Shown here in pieces: positions 56,638-64,000 of a DNA stretch of 64,000 nucleotides (the first letter of the stretch is position 1; each line of letters begins with the position of its first letter). The stretch comes from Mesorhizobium sp. (GTDB lineage: Bacteria > Pseudomonadota > Alphaproteobacteria > Rhizobiales > Rhizobiaceae). The stretch lies in assembly GCA_004020315.1 (NCBI GenBank), contig SAQG01000001.1, forward strand, positions 124,001-188,000. Reading direction: 5' to 3'. The position numbers were made by a program, and so were the translations under genes. The notes below the pieces were generated by a model. The model was not told the origin of the DNA. It did not search any database and saw only the letters and a list, made by a program, of their open reading frames with translations.

Positions 56638-58922
56638 GCTGTTGTGCACCGGGCGCTGAAATGGCGCTGGATCTGAACGGCGCCACGTCGGTCCTGCCAT
56701 CCAGCCAGGAGATCAGGTTGGCGAGCCGATCGCTTGGCGATGATCTTCGGCAGACCGATCTTTCAGTGCCGACGGTTCATTGCGCCGCCTGTATCCAGAC
56801 GATCGAGGCGGCACTTGGAAAGCTCGATCACGTCGAAAGCGCGCGCGTCAACCTGTCGACGAAGCGGGTCGCGGTCCGGTGGCGAGGAGACGAGGTGCCA
56901 CCCTTCGTCGCCGCGCTTGGCAGGCTGGGCTACGAGGCGCATCTGTTCACACCCGAGGTCGATGACAAGGACAAGACGCTTGCCGAACTGATCCGCGCTG
57001 TCGCTGTTGCCGGCTTTGCGGCGGGGAACATCATGCTGCTTTCGGTCTCTGTCTGGTCCGGCGCCGAAGGTGCTACCCGCGACCTGTTTCACTGGGTCTC
57101 GGCGCTGATCGCCATTCCTGCCCTCGCCTTCGCCGGCGGAGTCTTCTTCCGTTCGGCCTGGAATGCTTTGCGCCATGGTCGCATGAATATGGACGTGCCC
57201 ATCGCGGTCGGTGTTTCGCTCGCCTATGCCATGAGCCTCTATGAGACGATCAATCATGGCGACCACGCCTATTTCGACGCGTCGGTATCGCTGCTGTTCT
57301 TCCTTTTGATCGGGCGCACGCTGGATCATGTGATGCGGGAGCGTGCCCGGACTGCCGTGAAGGGCCTGTCTCAGATGGCCGCGCGTGGCGCCATGGTGAT
57401 GCGCGGCGACGGCGCGCGCGACTATCTGCCGGTCGGCGAGATCGAACCAGGCATGCGGTTGTTGATCGCGGCCGGTGAGAGGATCCCCGTCGACGGCAAG
57501 ATCATCCAGGGAACGTCGGATCTCGACTGCTCGCTGGCCTCAGGCGAAAGCACGCCGAAAAACGTGGCGCCGGGCGAAGCAGTACAGGCCGGCGTGCTCA
57601 ATCTTACCGGCCCGCTGACGATCCAGGCGACAGCCGCCGCAAAGGATTCGTTCCTGGCGGAGATGGTTCGGCTGATGGAATCCGCCGAGGGCGGTCGCGC
57701 GCACTATCGCCGCATCGCTGATCGCGTGTCGGCACTCTACGCGCCCCTGGTTCATCTCACCGCCTTCGTGACATTCCTGGGCTGGATGGCGGCGACCGGC
57801 GACTGGCACCGGGCGATGACGATCGCCATCGCTGTTCTCATCATCACATGCCCCTGCGCGCTCGGCCTCGCCGTGCCGATCGTCCAAGTGGTCGCGGCGC
57901 GGCGGCTTTTCGAGAGCGGTATCATGGTCAAGGACGGTTCGGCCATGGAGCGCCTCGCGGCGATCGATACTGCCGTGTTCGACAAGACCGGCACGCTCAC
58001 GCTCGGCCAGCCCCGGCTGGTCAATGCGGACTCGATTGATCCGGGCATGCTGGCAATCGCCGCCGACATGGCCGCGCATTCGCGTCACCCGTTTTCAAAG
58101 GCCATGACCGGCTTTGCCGCTCCTGGCGGGCAACACAAATTCGATGCCGTCACAGAGCATCCGGGGTTCGGGATCGAAGCCACTGTCGCCGGAAGCACCT
58201 GGCGGCTGGGTCGACGCGGATGGGCTGGATGGAAGGCCCGGACCGGAGGTGAAGGCAAACATGGCTATGGTGGAACGGCCCTGACAAAAGACGGGTTCAT
58301 TGTCGCGACCTTCGATTTCGAGAATGCGCTGCGCGCCGACGCGGCGGCGGCGATCAAGCGATTGAACGATGCCGGGGTGTCGATGCAAATGCTGTCGGGC
58401 GATACCGCCGCAGCCTGCGCCGAAGTGGCAAAGCTGCTGGATATCGACGACTTCGTTCCGTGCCTGCTGCCATCGGGCAAGCTCGAACGCATCGAAACCC
58501 TCGCGAAAGTTGGGCACAAGGTTCTGATGGTTGGCGACGGCCTCAACGATACGCCGGCCCTGAGCGCGGCGCATGTCTCGATCGCACCGGCCACCGCCGT
58601 CGACATTGGCCGCAACGCGGCAGACTTCGTCTTCCTGCGCGAAAGCCTCCTGGCGGTGCCGCTCGCCCTGGGCGTCTCGCGCAAGGCAGGAAACCTGATC
58701 CGGCAGAACATCGCAATCGCAATCGTCTACAATGCGGTGGCAGTACCAATCGCCATCCTCGGGCACGTCACGCCTTTGATAGCGGCGATTGCCATGTCTG
58801 CCTCATCGCTGCTTGTTATTGGAAACGCATTGCGCTTGCACGGCTTCATGGCGAATGCGACGGTGCAAGTTATTCAAAAAGTCAGACGCTCCGCAGTCGG
58901 CTATTCGGCACAATCCTCGTGA
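56634..58922 (+). CDS. ccoI: Copper-transporting P-type ATPase CcoI/FixI
   Basis: 762 residues from ATG 56634. N-terminal MSCCAPG cysteine motif and a heavy-metal-associated domain (TVHCAACIQTIE), eight membrane segments with the CPC metal motif (ITCPCALGLAVPIV), phosphorylation loop DKTGTLTLGQ, and GDGLNDTPALSAA. Loads copper into the cbb3 oxidase. Overlaps ccoS by four bases. Confidence 0.96.
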   Translation: MSCCAPGAEMALDLNGATSVLPSSQEIRLASRSLGDDLRQTDLSVPTVHCAACIQTIEAALGKLDHVESARVNLSTKRVAVRWRGDEVPPFVAALGRLGYEAHLFTPEVDDKDKTLAELIRAVAVAGFAAGNIMLLSVSVWSGAEGATRDLFHWVSALIAIPALAFAGGVFFRSAWNALRHGRMNMDVPIAVGVSLAYAMSLYETINHGDHAYFDASVSLLFFLLIGRTLDHVMRERARTAVKGLSQMAARGAMVMRGDGARDYLPVGEIEPGMRLLIAAGERIPVDGKIIQGTSDLDCSLASGESTPKNVAPGEAVQAGVLNLTGPLTIQATAAAKDSFLAEMVRLMESAEGGRAHYRRIADRVSALYAPLVHLTAFVTFLGWMAATGDWHRAMTIAIAVLIITCPCALGLAVPIVQVVAARRLFESGIMVKDGSAMERLAAIDTAVFDKTGTLTLGQPRLVNADSIDPGMLAIAADMAAHSRHPFSKAMTGFAAPGGQHKFDAVTEHPGFGIEATVAGSTWRLGRRGWAGWKARTGGEGKHGYGGTALTKDGFIVATFDFENALRADAAAAIKRLNDAGVSMQMLSGDTAAACAEVAKLLDIDDFVPCLLPSGKLERIETLAKVGHKVLMVGDGLNDTPALSAAHVSIAPATAVDIGRNAADFVFLRESLLAVPLALGVSRKAGNLIRQNIAIAIVYNAVAVPIAILGHVTPLIAAIAMSASSLLVIGNALRLHGFMANATVQVIQKVRRSAVGYSAQSS

Positions 58923-59074
58923 CGACCTTGCTCTATCTCATACCAGTGGCCCTTTTTCTGGGTGCACTGGGCCTGTCCGGCTTCGTCTGGGCATTGCGAA
59001 GCGGTCAATACGAAGATCTCGACGGAGCCGCCGAGCGGATACTAATTGATCGGGACGACAAACCGGGACGCTGA
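58919..59074 (+). CDS. ccoS: CcoS/FixS maturation protein
   Basis: 51 residues from GTG 58919, overlapping the ccoI stop. One membrane helix (LYLIPVALFLGALGLSGFVW) followed by ALRSGQYEDLDGAAERIL, the strict CcoS signature. Required for haem b and copper insertion in CcoN in Rhodobacter. Last gene of the oxidase block. Confidence 0.95.
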   Translation: MTTLLYLIPVALFLGALGLSGFVWALRSGQYEDLDGAAERILIDRDDKPGR

Positions 59075-59606
59075 TTTCAATCCGCTGTGCATAAGATGCG
59101 CGGATCCCGCTCGTCAGTCGAGCCGGCTCGGTCGGGAACAAGCTGTCCATGCTTGACCTAAGCTGGGCACTACATTGATTTGTGAAAATCCACTGTCGTG
59201 CGAAGGACTGCCTTCCCATGCACCCAGTATGAGGCGGCTGATGCCGCGAGAGTACCTCGCGCGGCCGGACGAGCTTCGCACTGTGCGCACGGGTAACAAG
59301 TTGAGCGTCGCGATCGATCACCCGAGCGTGAACTACCAGTGCCGGTTGATCGTGCCCTGGCTGATCCAGATCAGGGTCATATTCGCATCAGTGGTGCTTT
59401 ATAGGCCAGTCTTCGAAGGAGAATGCATGACTTATGTATCGCGGCCAGACGCGTCCACCTCTGATGGGGTTGCATGCTTCATTGCCGATCCATGCCAATT
59501 TCCGGCCCTGCGCCTTGCAGCAATGCGGTCACCGAAACTCAGCGCAGATCACGGTGTTCCGCACGTGGTATCCACTCGTCACGACGATAATAATAGGCAG
59601 AATCCC
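59075..59606. other. Region upstream of the CHAT-like fragment, unclear
   Basis: About 530 bases with no convincing gene. The frame of the following gene stays open upstream to about 59175 (with ATG at 59427), but that part has no protein-like pattern. A promoter is likely here; none was identified. Confidence 0.4.
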
Positions 59607-60029
59607 ATGAGCGCCGTTCACATCATCGACTGCCACAACGCGAATGACTACTTCGCCGACAGGGCGGACGGACCGATCACACAGAAGATGCTAAAGACTG
59701 TCAACATCCGCGCGGAGCTCCACATTGCTTTGGACCGAAAGCATTTTCGTGAGGCTGTAGTCCAAGCGAACAAGGCGAAGTGCGACGTGCTTCACATCGC
59801 TGGGCACGGCAATGGAGACGGGATCGCTTCGTCCAGTGGGCGAGGTAGCCTTCTTTGGGCTGACTTCGTAGAAATGTTCCAAGGCTCGGATCCAGCGCCG
59901 AAGATCCTCGTGATGTCAATGTGCTGCGGAGCATCATACGCGTTGGCGGCGGGCACGGAGCTCAGCGGATGTCAGTCGGCTCAGTTCCACCGTTACACGA
60001 GGATAGCCGACGGGATGGCGGCACGCTGA
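59607..60029 (+). CDS. Truncated CHAT/caspase-like protein
   Basis: 140 residues from ATG 59607. After SAVHIIDCHNANDYFADRAD and a helical region comes CDVLHIAGHGNGDGI, then LLWADFVEMFQGSDPAPKILVMSMCCGASYAL. The GHG and CCG pair in these contexts is the His-Cys dyad arrangement of CHAT peptidases. After ALAAGTELSG the sequence loses the expected fold and ends, so the domain is short at its C-terminus. The stop overlaps the ubiM start (TGATG). Function unknown; CHAT proteins act in bacterial stress and defence. Confidence 0.45.
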   Translation: MSAVHIIDCHNANDYFADRADGPITQKMLKTVNIRAELHIALDRKHFREAVVQANKAKCDVLHIAGHGNGDGIASSSGRGSLLWADFVEMFQGSDPAPKILVMSMCCGASYALAAGTELSGCQSAQFHRYTRIADGMAAR

Positions 60030-61207
60030 TGGGCTCTGACGACAATTTTGACATCGTTGTCGTTGGAGCCGGGCCGGTCGGCCTTTCGTTCGCTGCGTCG
60101 CTTGCCCAAAGCGAACTCAAGGTGGCAGTTGTTGAACAGAACACATTCGATAGTCTGGCGAATCCGGCTTTCGATGGTCGCGAAATCGCGCTGACCAACG
60201 CTTCGATCAGAACCCTTCGCGAGCTCGGCGCCTGGGATGTCATCCCGGCTTCGGACAAATCAGCAATTCAAGGCGCGCGCGTGCTCAACGGCTCGAGCGC
60301 ATTCGCTCTTCGTTTCGATCCTCCCAGCAACTCTGGAGAACCGCTGGGGGTTTTGGTTCCAAATTGCCGGATCCGCGAGGCGCTGTTCAAAATCGTCCGC
60401 TTGCAGGATCGCGCCCGGCTGTTGTGCGGCCACTCGGTCGTCGATGCAACAAACAGCCAAGAAGGAGCAGTCGTAACGCTCTCTAATGGCGCGCGTTTAA
60501 CTGCTCGGCTTGTTGTTGCCGCGGATTCGCGTTTGTCCGCCACGCGTGATCTGCTGGGCATCGGCGCCGATATCAACCGGCTTGGCCACTCGATGCTGAT
60601 TTGCCGAGTGAGGCACGAGCGCGCCCACCACCAGATCGCCATCGAATGGTTCGATCACCATCAGACGATAGCGATATTGCCCCTCGCGGAGGGCGTGTCG
60701 TCGCTGCTGCTCACATTGCGCTCAAACGAGGCCTATAGACTGCTTGCCTTCGATGACGATTTGTTCCTGTCGGAGTTGACGAAACTGTGTCGAGGGCGCC
60801 TTGGAAAAATGACCTTGGCAAGCAAGCGCCATACCTATCCGCTGGTCACGACCTGGGCGCACAAATTCCGGGCCCCGAGCGCCGCACTCATCGGCGACGC
60901 TGCCATCGGCATGCACCCGGTGACCGCTCACGGATTCAACATCGGTCTCAGCAGCCAGAAGCAACTCGCCCGTGGAATCATGACTGCGTGCCGCGACGGC
61001 CGCAATGTTGGCGACCCCGACATGCTGCACATATACGAAAGGCGGCTGCGCCTGTCGGCGGCGCCGCTCTACCATGCAACGAACATACTGGTTGGACTCT
61101 ACTCCAGAGACCACCTGGCGGCACGGCTTGCAAGGCATCTGGGGCTTCGCTTTGCCCAACATGTTCCCCTTGTCCGGCATGGGATTTCGGCGGAGCTCCA
61201 GCGGTGA
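60029..61207 (+). CDS. ubiM: FAD-dependent ubiquinone hydroxylase (UbiM/UbiH family)
   Basis: 392 residues from ATG 60029. N-terminal flavin fold FDIVVVGAGPVGLSFAASLAQ, the middle ARLVVAADSRLSATRDLLG (GADG-type loop) and C-terminal ALIGDAAIGMHPVTAHGFNIGL (second FAD motif). This pattern is that of ubiquinone ring hydroxylases; the short, N-terminally plain form in an alphaproteobacterial setting suits UbiM. It would support respiration at low oxygen alongside the cbb3 oxidase. UbiF/UbiH specificity cannot be settled here. Confidence 0.8.
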   Translation: MGSDDNFDIVVVGAGPVGLSFAASLAQSELKVAVVEQNTFDSLANPAFDGREIALTNASIRTLRELGAWDVIPASDKSAIQGARVLNGSSAFALRFDPPSNSGEPLGVLVPNCRIREALFKIVRLQDRARLLCGHSVVDATNSQEGAVVTLSNGARLTARLVVAADSRLSATRDLLGIGADINRLGHSMLICRVRHERAHHQIAIEWFDHHQTIAILPLAEGVSSLLLTLRSNEAYRLLAFDDDLFLSELTKLCRGRLGKMTLASKRHTYPLVTTWAHKFRAPSAALIGDAAIGMHPVTAHGFNIGLSSQKQLARGIMTACRDGRNVGDPDMLHIYERRLRLSAAPLYHATNILVGLYSRDHLAARLARHLGLRFAQHVPLVRHGISAELQR

Positions 61208-61463
61208 TACTGCACCAGCAGTTGCATTTTGCGCGATGTGCTGGGCGAGCGATGGGAGAGAGTGCATCATGCGCCGGAGTAATCCTGCTCCCGACGCTGA
61301 TCTCCGATTGAAGAATTAACCCGTCCTTCAGGGGGGCTGCATAGGCTGCGGACAAGCAGGAGTAAGCAAGCTGACCCGTCCAGCCCTGGAAAAAGAAGAT
61401 CCGCTGGAGGCGAGAATCCTTCAGGACCAGCTCGCTGATCTGAGGGCAGGCCTTTTCGTCTCA

Positions 61464-63284
61464 ATGCCGATAAGCATTGTGCTGTCCGGGCTGATTTTGA
61501 CCGTGCAGGCCCTTTCCGGGAACGGTCTTGCTGGCGCGGCCTGGTTTTCGGTCGTTAATGCGATAAATGCCGCCCGCCTTGCACTCGCCCGTCATCAGCT
61601 GAAGGAACCCGGAGTCCAGGATGATCTGACACGGGTTTGGCTGCGGCTTCGCTGGTTTGGCAGGCTTGCTCTTCTGGCGGGATTCACCTGGTCATTCCTT
61701 GCCGTCCTAACGGCTGGGTACACGACGTCTCAAGCATCGCTGCATCTAATAATTCTGGCGGGCATTTCAGCTGGCGCGGTCACGTACGGCAGCTCATATG
61801 CTGCGGCAGCGATATACTTCATCACACCGCCACTCCTCATTGCCGCCGCATGCTTGCTGACGAAGGGAACCCTGGAAAACTACATTCTGGCTTTTGCCGT
61901 CCTGCTTTTCGAGGGCGGCCTGGCTCGAGCCTCGTTCGTTGGACAAGCGCGCTTCCGTGACGCGAGCCGCCTGAGACATCAAGCCGAGCGGCTTGCCGCG
62001 GAAATGGAGCGCAATTCCAGGGAGGACCATCTTACCGCGCTCCTCAACAGGCGCGGCCTCGAACATGCAATCGATCAGTTTGAGAACACTGATGGGCCCT
62101 TTGTGGCCATGCTGATTGATCTGGATGGGTTCAAATCTGTCAACGATACCTACGGTCACAGAACGGGTGACGAGCTGCTTGCCAGGATCGCCCGCCGAAT
62201 AGAGGAAGAAGCACCGGAGGGCTCAACGCTCGCCCGCATCGGTGGCGATGAATTCGTGCTGGTTTTTTCCTCGCTTAGAAATTCGCCTTCTCCCAGCAAT
62301 CTCGCATCCAATCTCATATCCAAGCTTGCTCGCCCCTATCCTGGCGTCGCCTCCGTCCGGATCGGGGCATCCATAGGAATATACTCGGCTAAAAACCCGG
62401 GGCTGACGGAAATGTTGTTGCGGGCGGACATCGCCCTTTACACAGCTAAGCGCCGTGGCAGGAACGAATTTTGCCTGTTCGATGCCGAGCTCGACCGGGA
62501 ACTGCAACGCCGCCAGTCCATCGAACGCGATCTTCATTCGGCGATAAAGACGAGAAGCTTGGGCCCTTGGTTCCAGCCAATCGTAAGACTCGACACCGAA
62601 GCTGTGATCGGTTTTGAAGGGTTGCTAAGGTGGTCCCATCCGATTCACGGTTCCATCTCTCCGCCCGAAATCATGACAGCGGCACGCGAAACCGGAATGC
62701 TCCAGCTGCTAACTCAAGCTGTATTTTCCGAATGTTGCGCTTTTATCGACGCCTTGGTGAAAGCTGACTGTCGTGATGTTCGTGTGACGATGAACGTTTC
62801 ACCGCGCGAATTGGAGGCCGGCGATATCGACGAAATGGTTCTGAATGGTCTGGCGGCAAAGGACCTCCCTGCAACGATGTTCGAAATTGAGATAACAGAA
62901 GAATCGCCCGTGGACCCGGACAGGGTCGATGAAAAGCTCGGACGGCTTTCACATGCCGGCATTTCCATCGCGCTCGATGTCTTCGGCACCGGCTTTTCCA
63001 CGTTGGCATCGCTCAAGGACAGTCGGATAAGGAAGGTGAAAATAGACCAGGGCTTCATTCGCGGTTTAGCCAAATCGCGGGAGGATCGGCTGCTTGTCAA
63101 AACCGTGATCGATCTTGGTCGGACGCTCGGGATCGAGGTCATGGCCGAGGGCGTCGAGACAGAGGCGGATCGGCAAACTCTGCACAAGCTTGGCTGCAAA
63201 ACCGCTCAGGGCTTCCTGTTCTCCAAGGCGGTGCCACTCAGCCAAGCGCTTGGTTTGGCAGTTAAAGAGCGCCAGGAGTTGTGA
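61464..63284 (+). CDS. Membrane GGDEF-EAL protein with degenerate EAL domain
   Basis: 606 residues from ATG 61464, but coding clearly extends 31 codons upstream to a CTG at 61371 (TRPALEKEDPLEARILQDQL), eight bases after AGGAG; no ATG/GTG/TTG lies there. Four membrane segments occupy about 1-150. The GGDEF domain is intact (DHLTALLNRRG, RIGGDEFVLVF). In the EAL domain the signature is EGL (IGFEGLLRW) and the DDFGTG loop reads DVFGTG, losing a metal ligand; EITEES and MAEGVE remain. Likely makes cyclic-di-GMP and no longer degrades it. Confidence 0.88.
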   Translation: MPISIVLSGLILTVQALSGNGLAGAAWFSVVNAINAARLALARHQLKEPGVQDDLTRVWLRLRWFGRLALLAGFTWSFLAVLTAGYTTSQASLHLIILAGISAGAVTYGSSYAAAAIYFITPPLLIAAACLLTKGTLENYILAFAVLLFEGGLARASFVGQARFRDASRLRHQAERLAAEMERNSREDHLTALLNRRGLEHAIDQFENTDGPFVAMLIDLDGFKSVNDTYGHRTGDELLARIARRIEEEAPEGSTLARIGGDEFVLVFSSLRNSPSPSNLASNLISKLARPYPGVASVRIGASIGIYSAKNPGLTEMLLRADIALYTAKRRGRNEFCLFDAELDRELQRRQSIERDLHSAIKTRSLGPWFQPIVRLDTEAVIGFEGLLRWSHPIHGSISPPEIMTAARETGMLQLLTQAVFSECCAFIDALVKADCRDVRVTMNVSPRELEAGDIDEMVLNGLAAKDLPATMFEIEITEESPVDPDRVDEKLGRLSHAGISIALDVFGTGFSTLASLKDSRIRKVKIDQGFIRGLAKSREDRLLVKTVIDLGRTLGIEVMAEGVETEADRQTLHKLGCKTAQGFLFSKAVPLSQALGLAVKERQEL

Positions 63285-63299
63285 CCGGCATCCGCCATT

Positions 63300-63690
63300 C
63301 GCTCACGCGCGCCACCTCGCCGGGTTCAGCGGTATCCTGCAAGTGGATGGCTACTCGGCCTATACCAACCTGGTCAAGGCACGGGACAAAGCCGGCAGCA
63401 ATGAAACAATCCGGCTCGCCGGGTGCTGGGCTCACCTGCGGCGCAAATTCTACGACCTGCACATCAGCGGGAGCTCGCAGGGCCGCGACGGGTTCGATCA
63501 CCGCCATGACCGAATGTGGAAGGTCGAGACAAGGTTCGTGGCAAGGATGCTGGAAGCCGCGCCGCGCTGCGTCAGGAAAAGTCCGTGGCCATTGTCGCGA
63601 GCCCCTTCGATCTATGGGAAGCGGAACTGGGCAAGGTCTCGGGGAAATCCAAAACCGCCTTGCGGGGCTGACCTTCCATCTGGTCCGTGG
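63300..63690 (+). mobile_element. IS66-family transposase (TnpC) remnant
   Basis: Pieces of the IS66 transposase are readable across frames: HLAGFSGILQVDGYSAYTNL and GCWAHLRRKFYDLHIS with the catalytic-domain CWAHxRRKF motif, then VAIVASPFDLWEAELGKVSG and KTALRG in other frames. Both ends of the gene are missing and at least two frameshifts are present, so it is dead. It begins within 20 bases of the GGDEF-EAL stop. Confidence 0.85.
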
Positions 63691-64000
63691 TTAGCTGATA
63701 GGCGGTTTATTTGTCGTGCAACGTGCTCTTTCAGCCTAAGCTGCTCCACGCGTGGGGTACCAAATGTCAGACTTTCACCACTAGGAAATCGCGAACGGGC
63801 GCGGCGCTTACTGGCCGCATTGCCGCAAAATAGCGTCGGAAGGTGGGATCGGCGTGACGTTGTTACTCAGAGTGAGTGGTCCCGAGAGTTGAGGGCAGAA
63901 TCGAAATTCGCGTGTTCCTATAGCGCATCTCCGATCGGGGGCCATCGCCACGAGCAGCAGATGAGGCAATGCGAAGCTTGGTCGATCGACAGAGTGATGC
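63691..64000. other. Window end, no gene seen
   Basis: The last 310 bases hold no frame that I can support and no terminal inverted repeat of an insertion sequence was recognised. Confidence 0.5.

Overview
The window reads as about 64 kb of a GC-rich alphaproteobacterial symbiosis island, most like the symbiosis integrative and conjugative element (ICE) of Mesorhizobium. The evidence is the combination of genes: biotin, NAD and pantothenate biosynthesis; a LuxR/LuxI pair; an rdfS-traF-lytic transglycosylase-rlxS block; a full trb mating-pair cluster with traG; a fixNOQPGHIS-type cluster with fnrN and hemN; and a type III effector-like gene preceded by a tts box. I cannot name the strain.

Layout. 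Positions 1-8.1 kb carry bioF (partial), bioB, nadC, nadB and nadA on the minus strand, with an NrtR-type NUDIX regulator upstream of nadA and divergent panBC. Positions 8.2-9.7 kb hold the quorum-sensing pair with a lux-box-like palindrome before luxI. Positions 9.7-15.5 kb are decayed: small hypotheticals, a Crp-type regulator, a frameshifted small gene, an internally deleted dctA behind an intact-looking sigma-54 promoter, and a 448-bp tandem duplication carrying broken dsbA-like sequence. Positions 15.5-19.6 kb have ardC (antirestriction-like) and a CIRCE-controlled groES-groEL pair.

Positions 20.4-24.7 kb are the DNA-processing block of the ICE: DUF736, the excisionase-like gene, traF, a lytic transglycosylase, a candidate oriT and the relaxase. 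Positions 36.2-48.1 kb are the DNA-transfer block: traG, a ribbon-helix-helix gene, trbBCDEJLFGI and DUF2274. Between relaxase and coupling protein sits about 11.5 kb of cargo in three parts: an AAA+ ATPase with a subtilisin-family protease; a four-gene ubiquitin-like conjugation operon in the order Ubl, E2, JAB, E1, the order of the antiphage Bil operon; and a large C48 (Ulp1/SUMO protease-like) effector. A second, diverged relaxase 3' end lies between the first two parts, so the cargo was assembled by more than one event.

Positions 48.3-59.1 kb are the microaerobic respiration block: hemN and fnrN are divergent around an FNR/FixK box, and ccoNOQP and ccoGHIS follow another such box. They would supply haem, the high-affinity cbb3 oxidase and its copper pump for low-oxygen (bacteroid) respiration. 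The end of the window has a CHAT-like fragment, a UbiM-type ubiquinone hydroxylase, a GGDEF-EAL membrane protein with a damaged EAL domain, and an IS66 transposase remnant. I saw no tRNA, rRNA or CRISPR array.
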